64,000 bases of DNA from Treponema brennaborense DSM 12168 (GTDB lineage Bacteria > Spirochaetota > Spirochaetia > Treponematales > Treponemataceae), in contig NC_015500.1 in assembly GCF_000212415.1 (NCBI RefSeq), positions 1,054,001-1,118,000 of the forward strand, in the 5' to 3' direction. The notes under the pieces were generated by a model that was given only the letters and a program-made list of their open reading frames with translations, ran no database searches and had not been told where the DNA came from. Position numbers and translations under genes: made by a program. This document shows, one piece after another, positions 1 through 8,850 of this stretch. Positions within the stretch are counted from its first letter, which is position 1; each line of letters starts with the position of its first letter.

Positions 1-401
1 CGTCGATCATCTTCCGCAGCGACAACGCCGACTTCAAAGGTAAAGACGTTGAACCCAAGAACGGTCTGGATCAGGCGATAATCGATAACAATATCAGGGT
101 TATCAAACGTATTGCCGAGATTTTGAACAAGTTCAAAGATTACACGGTCCGCATCGAAGGCCACGCGAACAACGTAACCGGCACCGAGGCGGAAGAAACG
201 TCTACGGCGAACGGTAACATTCCGCTCGTTCCGCTTTCCGAGGCGCGGGCTCAAACCGTCAAGAAAATGCTGATCGAATTCGGCGTGGACGGTTCCCGCC
301 TGACGACCGTCGGTATCGGCGGCCGCCAGCCGGTGGTTCCCCGGTCCGACAAGGACAACTGGTGGAAAAACCGCCGTGTTGAGTTCATTTTGAACAAGTA
401 G
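1..401 (+). CDS. OmpA-family C-terminal domain protein (5' end outside window)
   Basis: The reading frame is open from base 3, so this is the C-terminal part of a longer gene. The visible 130 or so residues are a peptidoglycan-binding OmpA-like domain: a helix (IRVIKRIAEILNK), a strand with VRIEGHANN, then LSEARAQTVKKMLIEFGVD, LTTVGIGGRQP and the family-typical ending NRRVEFILNK. The family anchors outer-membrane or periplasmic proteins to diaminopimelate-type or ornithine-type peptidoglycan. A Gly/Thr/Glu-rich insertion follows the EGH motif. The N-terminal domain and signal sequence cannot be seen. A strong terminator lies about 40 bases after the stop, so it ends a transcript. Confidence 0.88.
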   Translation, partial: SIIFRSDNADFKGKDVEPKNGLDQAIIDNNIRVIKRIAEILNKFKDYTVRIEGHANNVTGTEAEETSTANGNIPLVPLSEARAQTVKKMLIEFGVDGSRLTTVGIGGRQPVVPRSDKDNWWKNRRVEFILNK

Positions 402-438
402 CGCGTCGGAAAAGTGAAAATTTTTTAGAACGGTTTTT

Positions 439-500
439 ACGCGGATACCGCGGCGGATCGCCTTGAACGGCGGTCAGCGCATCGGTATCCGCGTTTTTTT
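439..500 (+). terminator. Rho-independent terminator after the OmpA-domain gene
   Basis: A perfect 12-bp stem, ACGCGGATACCG (439-450) with CGGTATCCGCGT (483-494), is followed by seven T residues. The loop is long (32 bases). Confidence 0.85.
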
Positions 501-561
501 ATTCGTTTCCCCGTTGATTTATCTGTACTGAACGCTGCAAATTTGATATAGTATGTGCATT

Positions 562-1818
562 ATGACTTCAGTAACGGGAAGCCCAGATATGCCGGGAATA
601 TTAAATCAGAAACATATCCGTTCATATTTCCAACCGATCGTTTGTTTGAAAACGGGTCAGATTTTTGCATACGAAGCGCTCGTCAGGGGAATCCATCCGG
701 ATTACGATACGGTTATCTCTCCTTCCGAGTTGTTCGCGGCTGCGGACGCGCAGAACGTTTCCGCCGAATTCGATAAAATCTGTCAGCAGTCGGCGCTGGA
801 GTATTTCAGCAGTTTCCGGAAGAATTCGCATTCGCTTCTTTTCATGAATATCAACACGTCGCTCATTTCTCCCGACGACGTTTCGACGTCTTCCATTCAG
901 GTCATGACGCGTAAAATGGGTTTTGATCCGTGCTACGTCGGTCTGGAATTGATCGAATCGCGCGCCGCGTCGGCGGATGATTTGATATCGTTCGTGGAAC
1001 ATTACCGCGAATCGGGGTTCCTGATCGTGATCGACGATTTCGGCTGCGAACATTCCAATATGGAGCGACTGATCCAGATTCGCCCCGACATTATAAAAAT
1101 CGACCGCAGCATCATCGCCGGCATCGAATCCGACGTATACCGGCAGTCGATTTTGAAATCGATTCACATGCTGTCCGAAATGACCGGGTCGCTGTGTCTT
1201 GCTGAAGGGGTAGAAACGGTAGAAGAGGTCGTAACGTGTTACCTGTACGGGGTCGATCTGTTTCAAGGATACGCAATCGCCCGTCCCGATGCGGATTTGC
1301 AGCTGCTGGAAACCGAAACGCTGCGGACGATTGCCCGGCTGCGGGACAGACTCAAGCGGGAATCGGTTGAAACGCTGCGTCAGAAGCGGCGCCTTACCGG
1401 TGATATCAATTCTCTTGCGGATTGGCTGGTTCGCCAGATTACGCCGGACAATATCGACGCGATGGAACCGGTTCTGCAGGAATTTATCGTATTGAATCCT
1501 GAAATCGAATGTGTCTATCTGCTTGATAAAAACGGCGTACAGATTTCAAACACGATTTCGTCGCCGTTTTTGAAAATAAAACCCCGTTCGTACATATTTT
1601 CTCCGGCTCAAAAAGGTGCGGACAACTCGTTCAAGTCGTATTTTACCTGTTTCGAGGCGTTCAAGATCAGCCGGTATTTGACGGATCCGTACCTGTCGTA
1701 CGCGTCCGGTAATTTGTGCCGTACGTTGTCCGTAAAACTCTGTTCCGCCGCCGACTGCATGGTGCTCTGCATCGACTTTATTGAAGAAATCATAAAAACT
1801 CCCGTTCTGAAAAAATGA
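562..1818 (+). CDS. EAL-domain cyclic-di-GMP phosphodiesterase
   Basis: 418 residues. The N-terminal 240 or so form an EAL domain with the catalytic signatures intact: YEALVRG (the EAL motif), MNINTS, ELIES, VIDDFG, IIKIDRSI, LAEGVET and FQGYAIARP. These include the acidic metal ligands and the lysine expected in an active enzyme that cleaves c-di-GMP to pGpG. A second domain of about 150 residues (roughly 270-418, with VYLLDKNGVQIS and FLKIKPRSYIFSP) resembles the YkuI-type C-terminal sensor fold, an inference from position and pattern. No membrane segment is visible, so it is likely cytoplasmic. Start: ATG 562 is preferred over ATG 553 because a TATAGT -10-like hexamer occupies 547-552 and no Shine-Dalgarno is present. 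The stop overlaps the aroA translation-initiation region. Confidence 0.9.
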   Translation: MTSVTGSPDMPGILNQKHIRSYFQPIVCLKTGQIFAYEALVRGIHPDYDTVISPSELFAAADAQNVSAEFDKICQQSALEYFSSFRKNSHSLLFMNINTSLISPDDVSTSSIQVMTRKMGFDPCYVGLELIESRAASADDLISFVEHYRESGFLIVIDDFGCEHSNMERLIQIRPDIIKIDRSIIAGIESDVYRQSILKSIHMLSEMTGSLCLAEGVETVEEVVTCYLYGVDLFQGYAIARPDADLQLLETETLRTIARLRDRLKRESVETLRQKRRLTGDINSLADWLVRQITPDNIDAMEPVLQEFIVLNPEIECVYLLDKNGVQISNTISSPFLKIKPRSYIFSPAQKGADNSFKSYFTCFEAFKISRYLTDPYLSYASGNLCRTLSVKLCSAADCMVLCIDFIEEIIKTPVLKK

Positions 1819-1826
1819 GGTATCGT

Positions 1827-3206
1827 ATGGATTGTATTGGGAAACGTTCCGTTCTGAAAGGTCATATATCCGTTCCCGGTTCCAAAAGTCATACGATCCG
1901 GGCGTGTCTGTTCGCCGCGCTGGCGGACGGCGTTTCGTATATCCGGAACCCGCTGCCGAGCGCAGACTGTTTAAGCGCCGCCCGCTGTATCGCCGAAATC
2001 GGCGCGTCCGTGCGGATGGAAGCCGATCATTCCGTTTGGACGGTCGTCGGTGCCGGAGCCCGCGCTCATTTACCGGCGAATGTCGTCGACGTGGGAAATT
2101 CCGGTTCTGTTCTGTATTTTCTGACGCCGATCGCCGCGACGTTTTCCGGCTGGAGCGTTTTTACCGGCGACGAATCCATCCGGACCCGTCCGGTCAATCA
2201 TCTTGCGGACGCGCTCCGGCAGCTCGGCGCAGAAACTCACGTTACCCGCCCCGGTACGGACGCGCCGCCGCTGCTGGTAAAAGGACCTATCGGACCGGGA
2301 ACCGTCGTTACGGACGGACGATTGTCCCAGTACGTCAGCGGACTCATGATGGCTGCGGCCCGTATGAACGGAACGACGGACATCGAGTTGACGGATCCCA
2401 AAGAAGTGCCGTATCTTGCCATGACCAAGCAGTGGCTCGAATCCGTCGGGATTCCGGTCAGCATGAACGCCGATTTTACGCGGATCAGCGTGTCCGGGCC
2501 GCGTCCGTTTCCCGCGATCGACCGGACGATTCCGTCCGATTGGGAGGCTGTCGCGTTTCCGCTGGTTGCGGCCCTCCTTACGGACAGCAGCATCGTCATC
2601 GACAATATCGACGGCAGCGGCAGCCAGGGTGACGAAGCGATCGTTGCCGTTCTGCAGTCCGTCGGCGCCGATATCACCTGGGACCGCGCCGCCTCACGGC
2701 TCGTCGTGAACGGCGGTACTGAAGCGCAAAAAGGAATCGGTTTTTCGGGGCGCCTTTCGACGGAACGCCTGAGCGGCGGTATCCTTCGGGTGAATTGCGC
2801 CGGATTTCCCGACGCGGTGCCCGCGTTGTGCGCGGCCGCCTGTTTTATAGAAGGAACTACTATAATAGAAGATATCGCCGTGTGCCGTAAAAAGGAAACC
2901 GACCGAATCGCGGTGATGAAAGCCGAATTGTCGAAACTCGGCGCCCGTGTGGAAGACGGCCCCGATTTTATCGTGATTCACGGGCACAGTCCGCTGAGTG
3001 CGGACGGAACGCGCAGCGCGGCGTTCTCTTTGCACGGCGGCGCTGTCGACAGTTACGCGGATCACCGCGTCGCGATGTCGTTCGCGGTGCTGAGCCTTGC
3101 GTTGGCGGAACCGGTTACCGTAACTGGCTGCGAATGCTGCGCCGTCTCTTTTCCGGATTTTTTTCAGGCAATGGGCAGCCTCGGTGCCGATTTTGTTTTA
3201 AAATAG
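1827..3206 (+). CDS. aroA: 3-phosphoshikimate 1-carboxyvinyltransferase (EPSP synthase)
   Basis: 459 residues, the usual length. The enzyme joins shikimate-3-phosphate and phosphoenolpyruvate in the sixth step of the shikimate pathway. Visible signatures are the N-terminal VPGSKSHTIRA, the GNSGSVLYFLTPIAA loop, RLSQYVSGLMMAAA, and the C-terminal KETDRIAVMKAEL and DSYADHRVAMSFAV motifs with the family's active-site Lys, Glu, Asp and Arg residues. The GNSGS loop is a divergence from the common GNAGT. ATG 1827 is chosen because GAGG (1817-1820) lies six bases upstream; an in-frame ATG at 1815 overlaps the EAL stop. It is therefore translationally coupled to the EAL gene, an unusual pairing. Confidence 0.93.
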   Translation: MDCIGKRSVLKGHISVPGSKSHTIRACLFAALADGVSYIRNPLPSADCLSAARCIAEIGASVRMEADHSVWTVVGAGARAHLPANVVDVGNSGSVLYFLTPIAATFSGWSVFTGDESIRTRPVNHLADALRQLGAETHVTRPGTDAPPLLVKGPIGPGTVVTDGRLSQYVSGLMMAAARMNGTTDIELTDPKEVPYLAMTKQWLESVGIPVSMNADFTRISVSGPRPFPAIDRTIPSDWEAVAFPLVAALLTDSSIVIDNIDGSGSQGDEAIVAVLQSVGADITWDRAASRLVVNGGTEAQKGIGFSGRLSTERLSGGILRVNCAGFPDAVPALCAAACFIEGTTIIEDIAVCRKKETDRIAVMKAELSKLGARVEDGPDFIVIHGHSPLSADGTRSAAFSLHGGAVDSYADHRVAMSFAVLSLALAEPVTVTGCECCAVSFPDFFQAMGSLGADFVLK

Positions 3207-3207
3207 C

Positions 3208-3236
3208 TTGCTATCTCCCGTTTTTCATAGTAATAT
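3208..3236 (+). promoter_or_regulatory. Promoter of the CZB chemoreceptor gene (leaderless type)
   Basis: TTGCTA (3208-3213), 17-base spacer, TAATAT (3231-3236). The -10 ends seven bases before ATG 3244, so transcription should begin at or next to the start codon. No Shine-Dalgarno is present. Confidence 0.65.
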
Positions 3237-3243
3237 ATGAATC

Positions 3244-4701
3244 ATGCTTGGGTTAAAAAAATACGCAAAAGTACCGTCTTCGACGGATTTAACTGCCGGT
3301 GCGGCCGACAATCGTAAAAAAACTGGTGGTGAAAAATCCCATATCGATTTTTCATGTGCTGATATGAGCAGTCTGCTTGGAGCCACTGAAAGTTTGGCTC
3401 TAGCGTTCCGCTCTAAAATTCAATCTTCTTCAAATGTGATTTCCAATATTTTGCTGCAAAGAGATCAGTTCGCATCGTTTGCGGAAAGTATGGAAAACGT
3501 CGTTTCCGCAATAATCGGTATAAACACGCAGATGGGGGAATTGAATTCGTTTGTGGGTGAACTCAAAGGCGCCGTGAATACGTCCGGCGCCGCCGTTTCC
3601 CAGATAACTTCTTCCGTACAGCACGTTGCGGAGATCGTATCCGATCGAATTTCCGTTACGACTGAACTGGCCTCCGCAACGGGAGAAGGTTCGGCAAAAG
3701 TTTCAAAAGTACTCGGAGTGATCGACATTTTGAGCAAGAACGTCGACGCGATCAAAGACGTTATCTCGGCTATTAACGATATAAGCGAACAGACCAATCT
3801 GCTTGCCATGAACGCTGCTATCGAAGCGGCACATGCCGGAAAAGCCGGTTTGGGATTCGCCGTCGTTGCCGGTGAAATCCGGAAATTATCTGAGGTTACC
3901 AGCACTAACGCGGCGAACATCGCACGGACGCTCAAGAGTATGATCGATACGCTTGCCGATGCGCGCCATACCGCCGATGAAGCCGGCACTGCGATGAAAT
4001 GGATCGGCGGAAAAGTCGATGAAACCACGGATTCGTTTAAAGAAATTACTGCTGAAATGAACGAATTGTCGGCGAGCAGCGTGGACGTGTTGTCGTCCGT
4101 ACAATCCATTTCACATTCAACTTCCGAGTTAAGCGGTAAATTTTCAGAAATTACGAACCATATGGGAAACATCACGGCGGAAGTTGAAAGCAGTCGTGAA
4201 AATTTCAATGCAATTAAAAAAAGCTCAGCCGAAATCAGTTCGCTTGCAAGTACCGATCTGTTCGATATGAACGATATGATCGCGTGTGCGCTCGAAATCG
4301 ACGGATGCAGCCGGAAAGGATTGCTGTCCGGCGATTGTGCCGATTCAAAATATTCTGACAGAAAGATGCCGTTTACCGCTATCGTTCTCAAACATCTGAA
4401 TTGGGTTACCCGCGTAAGAGCTCTGATCGACGGAAAGATTTCCGCGGAAGGAGTTGCACTCGGCGATCATCATATGTGCGATTTGGGACGCTGGATCGAT
4501 AACGATGCGGAAAGCAGCGGTGTAACGGCAAATCCCGCGTTTAAAACGCTCGTTTCCGAGCACGAAGCCTTGCATAAAATCGTAAAGGTCGTGTTTGAAA
4601 AGAAAGAAACGCTTTCCCGGATGCAGTTGGAATCGTATTACGGCGATCTGCTTGCAAAATCGCAGGCAGTTATTAACGCTTTGATTTCATTAAAAGACTG
4701 A
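3244..4701 (+). CDS. Soluble methyl-accepting chemotaxis protein with C-terminal CZB domain
   Basis: 485 residues with no membrane segment and no signal peptide. Residues of about 60-345 form the coiled-coil signalling domain. The highly conserved hairpin tip reads [23 protein letters not shown], the CheA/CheW contact region. The C-terminal region of about 375-480 fits a chemoreceptor zinc-binding (CZB) domain: HLNWVTRV, then CDLGRWID, then a histidine in [10 protein letters not shown], giving the His/Cys/His/His zinc-ligand pattern. CZB receptors are known to sense zinc, hypochlorite or pH, and also occur on diguanylate cyclases. A cytoplasmic receptor of this kind would sense internal state. 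It is a single-gene transcript with a leaderless promoter in front and a terminator behind. Confidence 0.92.
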   Translation: MLGLKKYAKVPSSTDLTAGAADNRKKTGGEKSHIDFSCADMSSLLGATESLALAFRSKIQSSSNVISNILLQRDQFASFAESMENVVSAIIGINTQMGELNSFVGELKGAVNTSGAAVSQITSSVQHVAEIVSDRISVTTELASATGEGSAKVSKVLGVIDILSKNVDAIKDVISAINDISEQTNLLAMNAAIEAAHAGKAGLGFAVVAGEIRKLSEVTSTNAANIARTLKSMIDTLADARHTADEAGTAMKWIGGKVDETTDSFKEITAEMNELSASSVDVLSSVQSISHSTSELSGKFSEITNHMGNITAEVESSRENFNAIKKSSAEISSLASTDLFDMNDMIACALEIDGCSRKGLLSGDCADSKYSDRKMPFTAIVLKHLNWVTRVRALIDGKISAEGVALGDHHMCDLGRWIDNDAESSGVTANPAFKTLVSEHEALHKIVKVVFEKKETLSRMQLESYYGDLLAKSQAVINALISLKD

Positions 4702-4730
4702 ACGCTGCGCCGTTTCGGCGGCCTCTATGA

Positions 4731-4769
4731 AAATGCCCTGAAACGACGTGCGTTTCAGGGCATTTTTTT
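4731..4769 (+). terminator. Rho-independent terminator after the CZB chemoreceptor
   Basis: A 15-bp perfect stem, AAATGCCCTGAAACG (4731-4745) with its complement at 4751-4765, has a five-base loop and runs into a T tract. The opposite strand has only a short U run, so it may act weakly on the convergent ilvE transcript too. Confidence 0.9.
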
Positions 4770-4843
4770 AGCGGCCGGATTTGGAAGCCGCAGTATCGAA
4801 TCCGGAAACCGGCGAAACGTCCGCCGGCTGAAGGCCGGACGTC

Positions 4844-5932
4844 TTACTCTACGATAACGTTCCAGCCGTTTTTATCTTCGATTGCGCCGTATTGCGTACT
4901 TTTCAGCAGTTTCTGGAGTTTTTCGCCGAGCGCTCCGGGTTTGCGGTCGTTGAAAACCCGCTCTTTTCCGTTATGGGTAATACTTTCGATCGGCGTGATA
5001 CCGGCGGCTGTCCCCGTAACGAAGCATTCCGTCGCTTTGCTCATGACTTCCTTAATGGAAACCGGCCGTTCCGCGACGGCAACACCGTTTTGCCGGGCAA
5101 GTTCTATAACGCTTGCGCGGGTAATGCCGGGCAGAATCGTGTCTCCCAACTCGGGCGTAACGAGCGTACCGTTTTTGAGCAGAAAGAAAATATTGCAGGA
5201 AGATCCTTCCTGCACGTACGTATGATGCACCGCGTCCAAATATACGACTTCCATATAACCGGCGTCTTCCGCTTCTTTTTTTGCCAGCGCGGAAATCACG
5301 TAGTTTGACGCGCATTTGATGCAGCCGGTTCCGTGCGGAGTAGCGCGGATTCTGTTCGTCGTAACGGCTTTCGTATTGCCGCCTTTAAAATAAGAAGAAA
5401 CGCTCGTTGCGCAGATCACCACGTACGGCGCCTTGGAAATACCGACGCCGATCGCCGCTTCGCTGTTCATGTACGGGCGCATGTAGACCGCGTGTGCCGA
5501 CGCAAAATTGTCTTTTTCCCATTCGGCGTTGTACGAAGGAACGTAGCCGAGTGCGGCGTTTCTTTTGATAAATTCAACGGACGCTTTGACGTACATTTCT
5601 TCGGGAAACGCGGGGCAATATAAACCGCGCATCGAGTCTGCAAACCGTTTTGCGTTACGATCGGGACGGAAGATACTGATTTTTCCGTCTTTGCGCGGAT
5701 ATGCTTTCATTCCTTCAAAACAACCGTATCCGTATTGGCTCGTGTACGAAACGGCCGGAATACCGAGCTGGTTACGGTTTGCAAAGATTTGCTGGCGATC
5801 CTGCTCGGTCATTTTCAACAATTCGTCGTACGGAACCGTATCGGCTTCAAGCCACTGTTCGTTCCATTTACCCGTTTGTGCGTCATACCGCGCGACGTAC
5901 GTTATCGGATACATTTCAAGATTAAAGGCCAT
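4844..5932 (-). CDS. ilvE: Branched-chain amino acid aminotransferase
   Basis: 362 residues. This PLP enzyme transfers amino groups between glutamate and the keto acids of leucine, isoleucine and valine. Class-IV aminotransferase signatures are present: YGYGCFEGMKAYPR, MYVRPYMNSE-like RPYM, TTNRIRATPHGTGCIKCASNYVISALAKKEAEDAGY (the lysine in GCIKCASNY is the likely Schiff-base residue), EGSSCNIFF and FVTGTAAGITPI. The length fits the longer eukaryote/Firmicute-type BCAT. Start ATG 5932 follows GGAGG by five bases; an upstream in-frame ATG at 5968 lacks a ribosome site. It is a single-gene unit with a clear promoter at 5997-6025. Confidence 0.93.
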   Translation of the reverse strand: MAFNLEMYPITYVARYDAQTGKWNEQWLEADTVPYDELLKMTEQDRQQIFANRNQLGIPAVSYTSQYGYGCFEGMKAYPRKDGKISIFRPDRNAKRFADSMRGLYCPAFPEEMYVKASVEFIKRNAALGYVPSYNAEWEKDNFASAHAVYMRPYMNSEAAIGVGISKAPYVVICATSVSSYFKGGNTKAVTTNRIRATPHGTGCIKCASNYVISALAKKEAEDAGYMEVVYLDAVHHTYVQEGSSCNIFFLLKNGTLVTPELGDTILPGITRASVIELARQNGVAVAERPVSIKEVMSKATECFVTGTAAGITPIESITHNGKERVFNDRKPGALGEKLQKLLKSTQYGAIEDKNGWNVIVE

Positions 5933-5996
5933 TTTTCCTCCGTAAAAGCGGTAGTGGAACATTTCCATGCCGTCGTATATAAATGTTATTTTTAAT

Positions 5997-6025
5997 AAGA
6001 TAGCACTTTATACAGTATGTGTAAA
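5997..6025 (-). promoter_or_regulatory. Promoter of ilvE
   Basis: On the minus strand TTTACA (6025-6020), 17-base spacer, TATCTT (6002-5997). The leader before ATG 5932 is about 58 bases and carries a GGAGG site, the conventional arrangement. Confidence 0.55.
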
Positions 6026-6041
6026 GTATCGTGCTACCGTC

Positions 6042-6104
6042 GCCACCGTAACCGTATCCGCTGCCACTGTAACCGTATCCGCCGCCACCGTCGTAACCGC
6101 GGCC
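6042..6104. repeat. Three 21-bp tandem repeat units upstream of ilvE
   Basis: Units at 6042-6062, 6063-6083 and 6084-6104 share the core GTAACCGTATCCGC; the third is degenerate. They fill part of the 233-base gap between the OmpA-family gene at 6166 and ilvE. Read on the minus strand they would encode a Gly-Tyr repeat, but no credible start or ribosome site is present. The rest of the gap holds the ilvE promoter and nothing else recognised. Confidence 0.75.
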
Positions 6105-6165
6105 GTAGCCGAGTCGCAATCGCAGTCAACCCGCAGCCGCGCAGCCGATTTTTGCAGAGCGAACG

Positions 6166-7575
6166 TCATTCGATCGTCGTTTTCTGCAGCTGAGAACCCT
6201 GTCCGCCCCAGTCGCGCTGAATGTAGGTCGTTTTCGGTACGATCAGAATTTCAACACGCCGGTTCTGCGCGCGTCCTTCAGGGGTGGCGTTGTCGCCGAC
6301 CGGCACCGTACCGCCGAATCCTTTGCTGGTAAACGTTCCGGTATCGACGCCGCGCTGTGCCATTGCGCTGATGATCGCCTGTGCCCGCTCAATTGAAAGC
6401 TGCTGTTCGCCGGCCGGTTTACCGACGCTCGCCGTATGACCTTCGACGATTACGCTGAATTCGTTGTCCGCCGTTACCGTTTTGAGCAGTTCCGCAATCG
6501 TGTCGAGCCGAAGTTTTTCGGCCGGCAGCAATTCGGCGGAATCCGCAATAAACTGCAGATTTTGGATCGATATCTGGATACCCGTATAATCGTCCGTTAT
6601 CGTAACGTCGGGAACTTTATTTTCGTAAACGAACTGCGCCACGTCCCGCATAACGACGTAATACGCGTCGTCTTTGAGCGGCGCGCCCACCGCACGGACG
6701 AGTTGCGCTTCGTCGAGCAGCAGAACGATTCTTCCTTGCCTGAGCAGCTCGACGTTCTGCGGAACGGAAAGGATTTTGAGCGCGTCCGAGCGCGATATAA
6801 CCGGATCCGTCCGGTACATACCGTAAATGCGGAGCGCCTTGACGTACAGCGGATCTTTGCCGACTCTGTCCTGATACAAAAGTTCGTCGTCGGAATAGCC
6901 GTATTCAACGATGCCGTGCGCTTTTGCGGCGTCGCTGTCCATCATATTCCGTTCGTACAGCAGATTCATGTTTTCATCCCATATTTTCGGAAAAAAACAC
7001 GGTTCCCCCTGTTCTTTGACGAATTCGCCGTGTACGGGAAGCGTTCCTCTTGCATCGATAATGATGCCGCTGTACGGGCGGCTGGAAACCCGTTCGATGG
7101 GTTCCCGCACCGTATACGGCCGGCTGTGTCTGATAAGCAGCGCGCTCAGGTCGTTCAGCCGTATGGCGTGCTGCATGTTCAGTACCATTCCCGTCTGACT
7201 GAAAACACCGGGAGTTTTGCGCGCGTCGTTTATAACGGCGGAAATCGTGTCGAACGTGAGTGTTCCGGAAAGCACCAAATCTCCCAATTTGAGCGAAGAA
7301 TCGACGGTGAGCGATAAAAGCGGATCTTTAAGCAGGAGCGGCAGCTGGATATTGATTTTGTTGACCGCAGTATTTTTTCCCGACGGAAAAGGAATTCCCG
7401 CCTGCTGTAAATCGATGCCGAGCAGGGAAGTGAACGATTCCTGTGTCCAGTCTACGAAACTTTCCGACGAAACCGACTGTGCGATACAGACGCGGCTGAT
7501 ACAGCAAAAAATGAATACTGTGCAGCACAATCTGTGCAATCGTGCGGCCGGAGAAACTGTTCTTTTCAAAATCAT
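6166..7575 (-). CDS. OmpA-family outer-membrane/periplasmic protein
   Basis: 469 residues. A signal peptide is visible (basic MILKRTVSPAARLHR, hydrophobic core, likely cleavage near CIAQS). The central 300 residues contain an unrecognised domain with SRSDALKIL and DDAYYVVMRDVAQFV. The C-terminal 100 residues are an OmpA-like peptidoglycan-binding domain: VIVEGHTASVG, QLSIERAQAIISAMAQRGVD, SKGFGGTVPVGDN and QNRRVEILIV. It is the third gene of an operon behind a TPR lipoprotein and a lytic transglycosylase, six bases after the latter's stop. This context suggests a role in cell-wall attachment or remodelling. Several treponemes carry such OmpA proteins with long N-terminal regions. Confidence 0.88.
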   Translation of the reverse strand: MILKRTVSPAARLHRLCCTVFIFCCISRVCIAQSVSSESFVDWTQESFTSLLGIDLQQAGIPFPSGKNTAVNKINIQLPLLLKDPLLSLTVDSSLKLGDLVLSGTLTFDTISAVINDARKTPGVFSQTGMVLNMQHAIRLNDLSALLIRHSRPYTVREPIERVSSRPYSGIIIDARGTLPVHGEFVKEQGEPCFFPKIWDENMNLLYERNMMDSDAAKAHGIVEYGYSDDELLYQDRVGKDPLYVKALRIYGMYRTDPVISRSDALKILSVPQNVELLRQGRIVLLLDEAQLVRAVGAPLKDDAYYVVMRDVAQFVYENKVPDVTITDDYTGIQISIQNLQFIADSAELLPAEKLRLDTIAELLKTVTADNEFSVIVEGHTASVGKPAGEQQLSIERAQAIISAMAQRGVDTGTFTSKGFGGTVPVGDNATPEGRAQNRRVEILIVPKTTYIQRDWGGQGSQLQKTTIE

Positions 7576-7581
7576 GACACC

Positions 7582-8850
7582 TCATTCAATTATCGGCACG
7601 TACAATGACTTTCCTATAGATAAAATCGATTTTTCATCTATATTATTGAGCGCACACAGCTCTTGAACCGTCGTGCCGAAGCGGCGAGAAATCCCCCACA
7701 GCGTGTCTCCCTTGCGTACGGTATACATGAAATCTTTCGGCAGCGGAATCATCGTTCGTACGGCTTGCTCCGCTTGAACTTTCATGCCCGCCGGCACCCG
7801 TACGCGGTACGCTTCGTCGGGAGGCGTACGGCCTTTGATCAGCGCCGGATTCAAAAATGAAAGGGTTTCCGAGCCGATGCCGAGCGCCTCGGCCAAATCA
7901 CTCAGCGCGATCGATTTTGAAACGGTAATTTCATCCCATCTCGGCACGTCGTTTTCGGTGACGTCGGGCAGCGTCAGCCCGTAATAGGCTGCGTTCGTTG
8001 CAAGTTCCGCGACGGCAAGAAATTTCGGTACGTACAGCGCGGCCTGCGTGCTTATGAGATCGTTTTCAGCCAAATGCCAGAACGTTTTCGTTTCCGTTTT
8101 TTTGAGCGCCCGGTTGAGGCCGCCGGCACCGAAGTTGTAAGCCGCTATCGCCAGCGGCCAGTCGCCGAACCAGTTGTAATTGTCTTTCAGTTTCTGAATC
8201 GCCGCGTCCGTCGATTTCCACGGATCAAGCCGTTCGTCTATCCATTCGTTTTTTGTCAAAAACGGGGCGATGCTGTTTTCCATAAACTGCCACAAACCGA
8301 GTGCACCGGAACGGGATTTTGCCGAAGGTTTGTATTCCGATTCGACGACGGGCAGATATTCGAGACACGCCGGCAGGTTGTGAACGGCCAGCTGCCGTCT
8401 GACGTACGCGCGGTACGGCGTTCCCGCTTCCAAAACCGCCGCGAGCCATTTTTTGCCGAACGCGGATTGGAATTCCGCCAGATATTTCCGTACGAGTTCG
8501 TGATCCGGAATCGGAATATCCAATTCGGTGCGTATAAGTGCGTTTTTTTCCCGTTCGGCGGCGGCAGTCTGCGTATCGGCCGCTTGCGTATCGGCGGCCT
8601 GTGTGTTTGCCGTAAGCTGCACGTCGCCGGCGGCAGTCTGCGTCTTGGCCGCTTGCGTATCGGCGGCTGACTGATCGGGCGGTGTGCCGTTGCCCGCCGG
8701 CTCCTGATCCGGCTGTGCGGCAGAAAAGGCGTTCTCCTTACCGGGGAGTTCCTGTGCGGAAAAAGCGGGCAGTACGGCGGTCAATACGTACGCCGCCGCG
8801 ATTGCGCCGCGCAGTTTTCGGTAGCATTTATTGCTCAGTGCTCGGATCAT
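7582..8850 (-). CDS. Membrane-bound lytic transglycosylase with SLT and LysM domains (MltD-like)
   Basis: 422 residues. After a signal-like N-terminus comes a low-complexity Ala/Thr/Gln segment of about 60 residues (repeated QAADTQ and KTQTAA units). Then follows a transglycosylase domain with the catalytic glutamate in VESEYKP, SRSGALGLWQFM and IAAYNFGAGGLNRAL. The last 50 residues are one LysM peptidoglycan-binding motif (YTVRKGDTLWGISRRFG, NNIDEKSILSIGKSLYVP). The family cleaves the MurNAc-GlcNAc bond with 1,6-anhydro product formation in the periplasm. It overlaps the upstream TPR gene by four bases (ATGA), so translation is coupled. The internal repeats are also visible in the DNA and may vary in number between strains. 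Confidence 0.92.
   Translation of the reverse strand: MIRALSNKCYRKLRGAIAAAYVLTAVLPAFSAQELPGKENAFSAAQPDQEPAGNGTPPDQSAADTQAAKTQTAAGDVQLTANTQAADTQAADTQTAAAEREKNALIRTELDIPIPDHELVRKYLAEFQSAFGKKWLAAVLEAGTPYRAYVRRQLAVHNLPACLEYLPVVESEYKPSAKSRSGALGLWQFMENSIAPFLTKNEWIDERLDPWKSTDAAIQKLKDNYNWFGDWPLAIAAYNFGAGGLNRALKKTETKTFWHLAENDLISTQAALYVPKFLAVAELATNAAYYGLTLPDVTENDVPRWDEITVSKSIALSDLAEALGIGSETLSFLNPALIKGRTPPDEAYRVRVPAGMKVQAEQAVRTMIPLPKDFMYTVRKGDTLWGISRRFGTTVQELCALNNIDEKSILSIGKSLYVPIIE

Noticed and set aside
5922-6119. 65-residue Gly-Tyr-rich minus-strand frame upstream of ilvE
   Set aside because: Only a TTG start without a ribosome site, and it runs through the ilvE promoter and leader; reported as a repeat instead.
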